Source of the DNA: Roseiconus nitratireducens | GTDB lineage: Bacteria; Planctomycetota; Planctomycetia; Pirellulales; Pirellulaceae | NCBI RefSeq assembly: GCF_008629675.1 | Contig: NZ_VWOX01000004.1 | Coordinates: 1-64,000 of the forward strand | DNA: 64,000 nucleotides | Reading direction: 5' to 3' | Shown: piece by piece, positions 28,801 to 36,590 of the stretch | How the letters are laid out: every line of letters begins with the position of its first letter | Numbering within the stretch: position 1 is the first letter of the stretch | Made by a program: the position numbers and the translations under genes | The notes under the pieces: generated by a model | What the model saw: the letters and a program-made list of their open reading frames with translations, nothing else | Told to the model about the DNA's origin: nothing | Databases searched by the model: none

Positions 28801-29708
28801 TGATGCGTTGGAACATGGTCCCACGAGGCGTCGACGCCAGCATCCGCCACTACGTCTCCCAGTCACAACCGTTGCGGTTTGAAGTCTCCCATACGCGGTG
28901 GTTGCGGCTGTGGGCCGATTGGCATCTCGGACGCTGGGACCAGATGCGGGCGGTCGCCCATGACATGGTCGAAGACGCCATTCGCCGCAACGATGCCTAC
29001 CAGCAATTGGTTGCGACAGCCGGATATGGCGGCAACGCCATGTTGTTGTCCGACTCCGTGCTCCAGCTGCAAGCGATCGGGCGTCAAAACAACCAAATGG
29101 TGACAGATTCGGGTGAAATCGAGTTGATCGATTTCTTCCGCTGGATGCAAAACGTCCAACTGGCGATCTACAACGGCGACTTCCAGTCCGCCGCCAACAA
29201 GGTGGTCAGCATGCGGCACGTGATGAAATCATCGTTGATTCGCCGCATCGACTTGGTCCAAGTGACGTTCGATTTTCTGGCCGGATTGGTCTCGCTTCAC
29301 ATTCGGCAAAATGACCTGATCCACACCTTCCCCGCCCTCAGCGACGCCACGGTCTCACTGAGCAGAGCGGTTTTCGCCCGCAACTGCATCCGCCGACTGC
29401 AGAGGCACCCGGGGAACTATCCGAAGATGCTGGGATCTCTGCTGGCCGGTATCCAACAACGAATCCTTGGCAATCGCCCCGCGGCGGAGGAAGCGTTTGG
29501 CCACGCTGCCAGACTGGCCGAAGCGGAAGACTTGACGCCGTACCGATTGGCGGCCCAAGACGCGCTCAGGAATCTAAGCAAAGACAGCAATGGCACGGAT
29601 TCATTGCGTCAACTGATGATGGATTATCGAATTGAGTGTCCCGAAAAGCTCGAACGCCTCTACACGGTGCCTCCGCCGGCCGGCGAAACGCCGGGCGAAA
29701 TCCAGTAA
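25854..29708 (+). CDS. Serine/threonine protein kinase fused to an AAA-type ATPase and helical repeat region
   Basis: Cytosolic signalling protein of 1284 aa. An N-terminal Hanks-type kinase domain (about 48-310) has the glycine loop LGRGKAGFVYSA, ATP-binding K78 (CAVKVL), catalytic H171-R-D173 with KPTN, the metal motif as D191-Y-G193 in place of Asp-Phe-Gly, and GTPRYFSPEAL. An ATPase domain follows (about 325-600) with FGRENEL, Walker A GEAGAGKT (356-363) and Walker B IIIIDD (475-480) then AQWSD. The rest (about 640-1284) is alpha-helical, compatible with TPR-like repeats. The layout resembles kinase-AAA16 multidomain regulators common in planctomycetes. There is no transmembrane segment. 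Substrates are unknown, and it is a single gene convergent with the next unit. Confidence 0.92.
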   Translation: MDAPPENFSANPSDETKVRPLKNGETHLANAIEANMQPPWQAGEVHGDFLIRELLGRGKAGFVYSADDLVARSRCAVKVLCRMSSHDLYRNKLGFRRMSPFRHPCLMRTDRLDNIDGYTVLSMEEITGDTLFTAVRRMAAGDRAEAYKWLANLLHDYAVGLAVMHLGGVVHRDLKPTNLMVRDNGHGVIVDYGLVANCDPETDPYGIRPYIAGTPRYFSPEALWDQSYTPAGDVFSLGLVMLDCLNEISGCDLWLRQSDFENWIRDEDERVISDAVSGLHEEIPPVLRNAVAGMLCADRTERPSSLDLVSITKTDDNPIRLITAQHVFGRENELEQILEWVRDIYRGETGRLHLYGEAGAGKTRVLDEVERQLRQHNWGQVYRVKCRSRENHTLQVMDQIADQIAARYTRGDRDLLRLDAVSHTILIKSFPQLRHVLVADLNDSAEPVDSAPERLDALAAAMRLSRELRKVGPLIIIIDDAQWSDHGSSTVWDELQQDTVGCLGIITSSRQPETNQRQVAQHRIHLGPLPQDAALALLQNAATRWNTNINQPGLQELVDVSRGNAFRLVELAEEFRPGGTLHQVQQCEDASISNLGDVDRLWKVRFERLSERARACLAFIVTADAPVSIQQLEELTGCSEVDASVTELVQQRLINDDATGQECITVVHDKIADGLIENLDEDQVIDAHLRWAELLTKQNRPRDFAARIAGHYYTAGQDGAALPFAITAAETADRAFAKAEAGYWHEKVLKQVAGDARHKHLRDAARCYHEADLPEKASEHYLLLAGETVTPAERIRFLTLAVQLLVRSGQMDRARPLIADLGQQIGVDTRFRMPWLAIGNRNRLFQLADELCQLPDDLDLTDDRDANVADFDDDCSAEQALARCRLHFCTAISRPLTMLDIRCTLQLILDGGEQANRSGSIADRAHYAAMAGVWSAITSGNPAQVLKQRRKTLHRLQQTLVGAAARKAAAEVWAGIALTDALMMRWNMVPRGVDASIRHYVSQSQPLRFEVSHTRWLRLWADWHLGRWDQMRAVAHDMVEDAIRRNDAYQQLVATAGYGGNAMLLSDSVLQLQAIGRQNNQMVTDSGEIELIDFFRWMQNVQLAIYNGDFQSAANKVVSMRHVMKSSLIRRIDLVQVTFDFLAGLVSLHIRQNDLIHTFPALSDATVSLSRAVFARNCIRRLQRHPGNYPKMLGSLLAGIQQRILGNRPAAEEAFGHAARLAEAEDLTPYRLAAQDALRNLSKDSNGTDSLRQLMMDYRIECPEKLERLYTVPPPAGETPGEIQ

Positions 29709-29724
29709 CCGTCCCGCCGGCCGA

Positions 29725-31080
29725 TCAGGCGAACAGCGATCGGATTGGTTGGCCCTGATCACAAATCGGCACCGGTCGGTCACCGTCCATCAGCGATTTG
29801 GTGTAGTCGATCCCCAACGCCGCAAAAATCGTGGCGAAGAAATCGGGAACGCCGACCGGATCGCTGACGATTTTCTTCGCCAGGTCGTCGGTTTGACCGT
29901 AGGCACCGCAGTGCTTCAACCCGCCGCCGGCCAGCACGCAGGTGAAAGCCGACCCCTGGTGGCCACGACCGCCACCGCTATCAAATTCCGGCGGCCGTCC
30001 GAACTCGGTGGTGATGACGATCACCGTCTTGTCCAACATCCCCGTCCGACGCAGATCATCGATCAGCGTGGCGACGGCGCTGTCCATTTCGCGAATCAGT
30101 TCGTGCTGATTGACAATGCCTTCGTTATGCACGTCCCAACCGGCGCCGTTCAGGAAGTTCAAGTTGTGCGAAACTTCCACAAATCGAACCCCTCGCTGAA
30201 CCAGTCGTCGGCTGAGCAGGCAGCGTCGCCCAAATTCTCCGCCATATCGATTGAGCAATGCATCCGGTTCGCGATCCAGTTGAAACACCTGATTGAACTC
30301 GGGACCGCTAAGCCGAAGACTTTGCCGAATGGTATCGCGATAGTCCGCGCGGGTCGCTCCATTCGTTTCGCCTGCCATCGACAGCAACTGGGCGAGGTAC
30401 TGCCCGCGGCGTGACTGGCGGTTTTGCGTGATTCCTTCCGGTCGCGACAACCCCGCCGGTCCCTCGTCGGTGCTGGTCAAGTACAGGTAGCCATCGCGGG
30501 ATCCCAGGAAGCCTGGTCCCCGCGTGACATTCGGGTACCCGATCAACACGTAGGGAGGCACTTCCGGTGAAACCGCTCCGCGTTCGTGCGCAACAAGGGA
30601 CCCCAGCGATGGATACGTCACGGTGCCGCTAATGTTGCGTCCGGTGTGCATTCGATTGGTCGCGGCGGCATGCTCGTCGATCACGTCGTGATGGACGGTG
30701 CGAACCGCAGTGACGTGCTCCATCTCTCTGGCAACGCCGGCCAAATGCTCACAGACCTGAACCCCGGGGACGGAGGTGTCGACCGCGTCGTAGTAGGCCC
30801 CCGGCTTCTTCGCCTTGGGATCGCCGCGGCGTTTCGGATCGAACGTGTCGATCTGTCCCATCCCGCCGCCCAGCCAGATGGAGATCACGTGCTCTGCCTG
30901 TCCCGAAATCAGTTCGCCCGACGACACTGCATCGGACGGTTTCCCGTCGGCCGGACCCGGCTGTTCGGCTCGAGCGGCGGAATTCTTCTCGGCTGCCGAC
31001 GCGGGCAACGAAGCCGCCGAGGCAAGTGCCACTCCGGACGCGAGAATCCGACGTCGGTTCGGCAAGGGTGCATGGGTCAT
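29725..31080 (-). CDS. DUF1501 domain-containing secreted protein
   Basis: Protein of 451 aa with a twin-arginine-type N-terminus ([20 protein letters not shown], residues 7-26). The DUF1501 body is sulfatase-like: [16 protein letters not shown] near the start, [15 protein letters not shown] in the middle, [14 protein letters not shown] near residue 340, and a late [18 protein letters not shown]. It lies 12 bp downstream of the large DUF1549/DUF1553 gene and is its likely partner. DUF1501 proteins accompany planctomycete cytochrome-type proteins genome-wide, and their reaction is unknown. It is convergent with the kinase-ATPase gene (16-bp gap). Confidence 0.93.
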   Translation of the reverse strand: MTHAPLPNRRRILASGVALASAASLPASAAEKNSAARAEQPGPADGKPSDAVSSGELISGQAEHVISIWLGGGMGQIDTFDPKRRGDPKAKKPGAYYDAVDTSVPGVQVCEHLAGVAREMEHVTAVRTVHHDVIDEHAAATNRMHTGRNISGTVTYPSLGSLVAHERGAVSPEVPPYVLIGYPNVTRGPGFLGSRDGYLYLTSTDEGPAGLSRPEGITQNRQSRRGQYLAQLLSMAGETNGATRADYRDTIRQSLRLSGPEFNQVFQLDREPDALLNRYGGEFGRRCLLSRRLVQRGVRFVEVSHNLNFLNGAGWDVHNEGIVNQHELIREMDSAVATLIDDLRRTGMLDKTVIVITTEFGRPPEFDSGGGRGHQGSAFTCVLAGGGLKHCGAYGQTDDLAKKIVSDPVGVPDFFATIFAALGIDYTKSLMDGDRPVPICDQGQPIRSLFA

Positions 31081-31092
31081 CGCAAACTTCCT

Positions 31093-34000
31093 TTAAGGCA
31101 TCCAAACAAATTCGTCGTGATTGATCAAACTCCAAACCACGTCTTCATAACGGCCGCGCCAGTCCGGTTGCAGTCTGGGATCCGGCGGTGGGCCTTCTCG
31201 AACGCGACGTTCTCGTTCCTGCTGAATCTCATTGGCATCGGGTCTCAGGTGATTGAACCAATGGACCAACGGCAACTCCGGCAGATCCGCCACCGTTTCC
31301 AATTGGTCCGCCGGAACAATCCGGTCGTCGAACCCTTCGCGCAGCTGGCCGGCAAAGAATTGGCGTTCCGATTCTTGTGGCAGTCGAGTCAAGAATCGCA
31401 AATACAGCGAGTCGACAATTGCCTCGGCGTTGTCCGCGGAAACGGCCAGGTCCGCCAACGGACTGTCCACGGCCGCCCGGGACAGCGACATCGTCAAGAC
31501 GCCGTTGGCCAGGATGCCCGGCTGCAACACGTTGGCTTCGGTCTCGCGTTGATGGACCGGCTTTTGCCGAGAGCCGTTCCAAGCAAAGGCGTGAAGCACG
31601 TCGACAATGGCCCGCGCCTTGGGCAGAGACAAACTGGGACGGTCGCGTTCGTTGTTCAGCGTGGCAAGCATCCACGCGCGGCTGGGCGTGCCCAGCGTCA
31701 GCCGGTTGGCCAGGGGACGACGCCCGTCATGAACGAAGGTCAACTCTTCGCAATCCATGCTGCGACCGGTCGCGGAGTGCATCGCATCCACGATTTGTTC
31801 TCCCGTCAATCGACGCTGGGTCGGACCGGCAAAGAACCGTCTGGCGGTGTCATCCCGGGTCGCCGGATCCAACGCCGTCCGCGCGTACAAGTCGCTGGTC
31901 AGGATCGTTCGCAGCAGATGACGGATGTCGTATCCGCTGGCGACGAAATCGTGAGACAACCATTGCAGCAGCTCCGGATGGCTGGGGCTGACGTGTTCCC
32001 AATCGTGAAGCGATTCGACCAGACCGCGTCCGATCAAACGGGTCCAAACCCGATTCACGATCACCGCGGCAAATCGGCGATTGGACGGTGCGGTGATCAA
32101 CGCCGCCAGTCGCTCCCGAGAGTCCTCGGAATTCCGCACCAGGCGATCGATCGAGGCGTCGTTGGACGTTCCGGTGAAACGGGCCAGGGTCCACGCCGGT
32201 TCCACACGGACGCCCGGATCCAACGTGACCTCGATCAGCGGTTCTCGCTCCTGCATCTCGAAGAATGCGTCCGGCACACGGCTGGTGCTGGGAACACCCA
32301 ACGGTTTGCGATTGAGCATCGCGGCGAGCGAAAACAGATCCTCCTGCGTGGTGCTGTGATAAGGCGAATCGTGACAGCGAGCACACTGCAATTCGATCCC
32401 CAACAATCCGCTGGCCAGAACATGAGCTTTCGCGGCCATGGGCGCGTCGTTCTCTCCGGCCATCCCGAATCCGGCGCTTCCGCCGGTGTGCCGGTCGCCG
32501 CGCATCATCACCAGTTCCGTCACCATTCGGTCGATCGGTTTTTGGTCAACCAATGAATCGTGCAGGAACCAACGAAACGGACCGGTGGAATTGAGCGACG
32601 TATTGAGAAGCGTCGGGTTCTCGGCCAACAGGTCCAACCAGTCCGATACCCACTGATCCGCCACGCGATCATCTTGCAACAATCGATCGACCAGCTTTTT
32701 TCGTTTGTCCGGCTCCGGGTCCGCCAGGAAGGAACGTGCCTCCTGCTCGGTCGGCGGCACGCCGACGGTGTCGAACGAAACGCGGCGCAAGAACGCCGCG
32801 TCATCGATCAATTCCGTCGGGTGGAGCGCCTGGCGATCGATCGAGTCGCGCGGCCAAGGTGCCTGAGCACGAATCCAATCGGAGAGCAGTTCGATTTCTT
32901 CTTTGCTCAGGTGCGCGTCGTCGCCCGGCGGCATGCTGGTGCTGGGGTCATCGGTCAGCAGCCGCAACATCAATTCGCTTTCATCGGGTTCACCCGGCAC
33001 AATGGCGGCCCAACCGGACTCACCGCCCTCCAAAGCGTCCTGACGAGAATCCAGACGCAAACCGCCCTTTTCGGCATTGCCATGGCAACGCACGCAATGG
33101 GTCTTCAGTAGCTGCTGAGCACGTTGGGCCAGCACGACGGTTGATTCTGAAAGCGGATCCTGATCGTCGAGTGATTGCCGCGCCTGCGACATGCGATGAA
33201 GAACGAATGCATCGACCGGATGCGTATCGCTTTCACCCACCGTCGAATCGGAAAGCGATGCAGGGCTCGGAACCGAGGGTGCGGGATGCTCATCGGCCCA
33301 GCCTTTAGCTGCCTGGTGCCGCTGGTCCCAGTAGTCGTCATGGTCCGCAGCCAGATTGCGTCGCAGGGAGGTTTCCCAGGACGACATCTCCGCGTCAATC
33401 CGATCCAGTTCAGGCCCCACGATGGCGTCCCGCAGTGCCAAGCTCTGGTGGCGACCTTCGACTGGTAGCAGGATGTTAAAGGATTCTCCGTCGGCGGTTT
33501 CGATCGCCACGCAAACCTCGCCGGTCTCGGTGCGGCGTTGGTTTCCGCCGACGATCAATTCCAGAACGACGCGGCAAACTTTCGTTGACCCCGCCCCCTT
33601 GATCTCATGATCCGCGATCACTTCCTGCTGCCCATAGCCTTTCACGCGGACGCCGGGATGCGGAGGCTGCGCCAGCGGTGCGACAGGTTCTTCTCCGCTG
33701 GGAGCCTGTCTGGTTTGTAATTTCGTACTCGCGACCAGTTCACCATTGATCCACAGCCGTCCCAGTGACCGGGCGCGAAGCAGAACGCGGTTTGCCCCGG
33801 TCGGCAATTCGACGTCGGCCGCCATCCGCAACAATCCGGGTGACTTCCAAGCCGAACGGATCCCCCAGGCGTCGTAACGCATCGGCACACGTGGCAACAG
33901 GAATGAATCCCCCTGCCATACGGCGATCTGCGGATCCGGCGGCGGAAGCTGGTCCAGAAATTCCTGATCGGGCCACTGATCGACGACGGGCAATCCGTCG

Positions 34001-34890
34001 TAGAACTGATGTAACACCTTGCCCGCGGGGACGCCCGCGATTTCCGGCATCTCGGGTTTTCCTCCGACCGGTGTGCGGGGAACCGATTCGTCCCGCCGAT
34101 ACAGGAGCTTGATTTCCGCGTCTTCCCGCATGCGCCGCTGGACCGAAACGGAGTCGATGGCGCCGGCAAAGCTGTTCCCCGCACTGCCGCCCAGGGCCGA
34201 CCCGATCCACACGGCGTCGTCGTCGACGATCGGATCTTCGTTGGTGGGCCCCGCCATGTCCCAGGTTCCGCTGCAGGGCGCGCCGTCAATCCAACCTCTC
34301 ACGGAGGTCGGTTCGCCAAATCGGTAGGCGACCGCCACATGATGCCAACCATCACCGGCTTGCAAAGATTCTTGGGTCGTCCAGCGGTGCCAGCGAACTT
34401 GGGCCTCACCATTCGCCGTCGCAAACAGGAAACTCACCTGATACCGGTCACCGACCGGGGTGATGCGAAGTGCCCAATTCTGGTTGTCACGTCGAAATCC
34501 CTTGTTTCCGGTTCTGCCTTTCCCGATCACGTAACGCGGACTGGAACCTCCGATGCGGCGGGGAGCGATCCACGCCGCGATCGTGATCGCATCGCCACCG
34601 GTGAATTTCAAGGACGTCTCGCAATCGGCCGGATCGATTTCGATTCGACCGCCCCCTCCGTTTAATTTGATGGCCAAATTGTCCGCATCGAAATCTGGAA
34701 ATTCTGGACTCCGAGGTCCCGGGCAAGTTCGCACTGAACCGACCTTCCCAGACATGGTTTCACCAAATTCCCAAGTCGCCGCCGCGGGTGATTCCTCCGC
34801 TCCACGCGACGCGCCAAGCCCGACGGCCGCACCCAGCGACCAAAAAACTGCGGCAAGCAGCGGGACAGACCGGTCAACAAATTGGCGCAT
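31093..34890 (-). CDS. LamG domain, planctomycete cytochrome C and DUF1549/DUF1553 protein
   Basis: Exported protein of 1265 aa with a signal peptide (about residues 1-30). Domains in order: a LamG/concanavalin-like jelly roll (about 85-265, with AITIAAWIAP, GDGWHHVAVAYRFG and FAGAIDSVSVQRRM), a beta-rich stretch, a planctomycete cytochrome C domain with C599-V-R-C-H603 followed by GNAEKGGLRLDSR, DUF1549 (AFLRRVSFDTVGVPPTEQEA), a second haem-type motif C836-A-R-C-H840 in the linker, and DUF1553 at the C-terminus (VIVNRVWTRLIGRGLVES). It probably binds glycans extracellularly through LamG and carries haem. It forms a two-gene unit with the DUF1501 gene 12 bp downstream. Function beyond domain content is inferred. 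Confidence 0.93.
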   Translation of the reverse strand: MRQFVDRSVPLLAAVFWSLGAAVGLGASRGAEESPAAATWEFGETMSGKVGSVRTCPGPRSPEFPDFDADNLAIKLNGGGGRIEIDPADCETSLKFTGGDAITIAAWIAPRRIGGSSPRYVIGKGRTGNKGFRRDNQNWALRITPVGDRYQVSFLFATANGEAQVRWHRWTTQESLQAGDGWHHVAVAYRFGEPTSVRGWIDGAPCSGTWDMAGPTNEDPIVDDDAVWIGSALGGSAGNSFAGAIDSVSVQRRMREDAEIKLLYRRDESVPRTPVGGKPEMPEIAGVPAGKVLHQFYDGLPVVDQWPDQEFLDQLPPPDPQIAVWQGDSFLLPRVPMRYDAWGIRSAWKSPGLLRMAADVELPTGANRVLLRARSLGRLWINGELVASTKLQTRQAPSGEEPVAPLAQPPHPGVRVKGYGQQEVIADHEIKGAGSTKVCRVVLELIVGGNQRRTETGEVCVAIETADGESFNILLPVEGRHQSLALRDAIVGPELDRIDAEMSSWETSLRRNLAADHDDYWDQRHQAAKGWADEHPAPSVPSPASLSDSTVGESDTHPVDAFVLHRMSQARQSLDDQDPLSESTVVLAQRAQQLLKTHCVRCHGNAEKGGLRLDSRQDALEGGESGWAAIVPGEPDESELMLRLLTDDPSTSMPPGDDAHLSKEEIELLSDWIRAQAPWPRDSIDRQALHPTELIDDAAFLRRVSFDTVGVPPTEQEARSFLADPEPDKRKKLVDRLLQDDRVADQWVSDWLDLLAENPTLLNTSLNSTGPFRWFLHDSLVDQKPIDRMVTELVMMRGDRHTGGSAGFGMAGENDAPMAAKAHVLASGLLGIELQCARCHDSPYHSTTQEDLFSLAAMLNRKPLGVPSTSRVPDAFFEMQEREPLIEVTLDPGVRVEPAWTLARFTGTSNDASIDRLVRNSEDSRERLAALITAPSNRRFAAVIVNRVWTRLIGRGLVESLHDWEHVSPSHPELLQWLSHDFVASGYDIRHLLRTILTSDLYARTALDPATRDDTARRFFAGPTQRRLTGEQIVDAMHSATGRSMDCEELTFVHDGRRPLANRLTLGTPSRAWMLATLNNERDRPSLSLPKARAIVDVLHAFAWNGSRQKPVHQRETEANVLQPGILANGVLTMSLSRAAVDSPLADLAVSADNAEAIVDSLYLRFLTRLPQESERQFFAGQLREGFDDRIVPADQLETVADLPELPLVHWFNHLRPDANEIQQERERRVREGPPPDPRLQPDWRGRYEDVVWSLINHDEFVWMP

Positions 34891-34976
34891 ACTTTCGACT
34901 TAGTTGGAGGAATGACGGATGGCGGGGGCAGCCGACCCAATTCGGCCGAACGAAGTGGCGACAACTGAAACGGGAT

Positions 34977-34998
34977 GCCACGCTCTGGCGAGCGTGGC
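34977..34998. repeat. Intergenic palindrome (8-bp stem)
   Basis: GCCACGCT (34977-34984), loop CTGGCG, AGCGTGGC (34991-34998): a perfect 8-bp stem with a 6-nt loop in the 266-bp gap between the two cytochrome/DUF1501 units. It may be a dispersed repeat or contribute to termination; there is no T-run. Confidence 0.6.
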
Positions 34999-35044
34999 TA
35001 CATCGAAACATCGCTGCCCCATTCGCTGGCCAGCGTCCCTTTGC

Positions 35045-35112
35045 GTGAGCCGCGTGGCGCTAGCCGCGGTTTTTCTCGCATCAACCGGCGGCTAGCGCCT
35101 CGCCGCTCATTG
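35045..35112 (+). repeat. 68-bp hairpin-forming dispersed repeat, copy A
   Basis: A 68-bp element whose inverted counterpart lies at 50880-50947 (59 of 68 bases identical by my alignment). In this copy, GGCGCTAGCCGC (35056-35067) pairs perfectly with GCGGCTAGCGCC (35088-35099), and the inner GGTT/AACC can extend the stem. It lies downstream of the DUF1501 gene, in non-coding DNA. It looks like a REP/REPIN-type element. Confidence 0.8.
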
Positions 35113-35156
35113 CACTGCACGTCACGGTGTTTTTGATTGTAAGTGACGCGGTTCAA

Positions 35157-36569
35157 CTACGTTATCAACTCCGTCACGACACGGGCTGGTTCCACCCCGG
35201 TCAATCTCTGGTCCAATCCCTGGAATTTGTAACTCAAACGGGTGTGATCAAATCCCAGCTGGTGCAGGATGGTCGCGTGCAAGTCTCTCACGTGGACTCT
35301 GTCTTCCACGACGTTGAATCCGAAATCGTCACTCGATCCCAGCGTGACGCCCGGCTTCATTCCGCCACCGGCCATCCACATCGTGAAGGCGTTGGGGTGA
35401 TGGTCGCGTCCGTCATCGCCACCGCCTTGGACCATGGGCGTGCGGCCAAATTCGCCGCCCCAGATGACCAACGTTTGATCCAACAGGCCGCGTTGTTTCA
35501 AGTCTTGAATCAGCGCTGCGCATCCCTGATCGGTGTCCTGGCAATTCTTCTTCAAACCGCCGACAAGGTTGCCGTGCTGATCCCAGGCTTCGTGGAACAG
35601 CTGGACAAATCGCACACCCCGCTCGACCAAGCGACGGGCGAGCAGACAGTTCTTGGCAAAGGATGACTCTTCCGCTTTGACGCCGTACAGATCCAGCGTC
35701 GCCTGCGATTCCGACGCAACGTCCATCAGCTCCGGCGCGGAACTTTGCATCCGATAAGCCATCTCGTACGAATTGATCCGCGTGGCGATTTCCGGGTCAC
35801 CCGTCGCGGCCAAGTGCTGACGATTGAGTTCGTTGATCGCGTCCAGGGAATCTCGCTGAGCACGCCGATCCACTCCCGCAGGATTCGACAGGTACAACAC
35901 GGGATCGCCGACACTGCGCAGTTGCACGCCGGAGTACACCGTCGGCAAAAAGCCGCTGCCCCAATTGCTGTTCCCGCCGCTGGGTCCTTTCTGGCCGCTG
36001 CTAAACACCACGAAACCCGGCAAGTCCTTCGATTCGCTTCCCAGCCCGTACAGGGTCCAGGCCCCCATGCTGGGCTTGCCGAACAGCGGTGACCCGGTAT
36101 TCATCATGATCTGTGCCGGCGCGTGGTTGAACGCATCGGTGGTCAATGACTTGACGATCGTCAATTCGTCAGCGACCCGCGCGGTGTGCGGCAAGATTTC
36201 GCTAATCTCCGCTCCCGATCGGCCGTACTTGGAAAACTTGAACTTCGGACCAAGCAATTTTGAATTGGGATTGATGAAGGCGGCACGATAGCCGTCCAAC
36301 AGTTCCGCCGGCGGTAACGTCCCATCAAACTTTGCAAGTTGCGGCTTGTAGTCGAACAACTCCAGATGGCTGGGCGCCCCGGCCATGAACAAGAAGATCA
36401 CATTCTTGACTTTTGCCGGAAAGTGCGGCGCCCGGACCGACAAAGGATCCGCGGCGGCGGCCGATTTCGCTTCTTCGGCCAGCATCTGGGTCGCGGCAAT
36501 CGCGCCTAAACCGACCCCGCATTCTTGCAGGAACCAGCGACGCGAACGGACGTTATTTGGCTGCAACAT
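35157..36569 (-). CDS. DUF1501 domain-containing secreted protein
   Basis: Protein of 470 aa with a Tat-like start (VRSRRWFLQECGVGLGAIAA, residues 7-26). The DUF1501 domain has VIFLFMAGAPSHLELFDYKP early, RLVERGVRFVQLFHEAWDQH in the middle and VIWGGEFGRTPMVQGG near residue 370, then GRDHHPNAFTMWMAGGG. It begins 21 bp after the PSD1 cytochrome gene stop, so the two form one transcription unit. Compared with the other DUF1501 gene in the window it has the histidine-rich DHHPNAF loop intact, a likely metal site of this sulfatase-like family. Function unknown. Confidence 0.94.
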   Translation of the reverse strand: MLQPNNVRSRRWFLQECGVGLGAIAATQMLAEEAKSAAAADPLSVRAPHFPAKVKNVIFLFMAGAPSHLELFDYKPQLAKFDGTLPPAELLDGYRAAFINPNSKLLGPKFKFSKYGRSGAEISEILPHTARVADELTIVKSLTTDAFNHAPAQIMMNTGSPLFGKPSMGAWTLYGLGSESKDLPGFVVFSSGQKGPSGGNSNWGSGFLPTVYSGVQLRSVGDPVLYLSNPAGVDRRAQRDSLDAINELNRQHLAATGDPEIATRINSYEMAYRMQSSAPELMDVASESQATLDLYGVKAEESSFAKNCLLARRLVERGVRFVQLFHEAWDQHGNLVGGLKKNCQDTDQGCAALIQDLKQRGLLDQTLVIWGGEFGRTPMVQGGGDDGRDHHPNAFTMWMAGGGMKPGVTLGSSDDFGFNVVEDRVHVRDLHATILHQLGFDHTRLSYKFQGLDQRLTGVEPARVVTELIT

Positions 36570-36590
36570 GAATGATCTCGTTGGGAAGTC

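Noticed and set aside
30586..32556. A 656-aa plus-strand open frame
   Set aside because: It is antisense to the DUF1501 and LamG/DUF1553 genes, rich in Arg, Gly and Gln, and shows no family motif. GC-rich codon bias leaves the opposite strand open.
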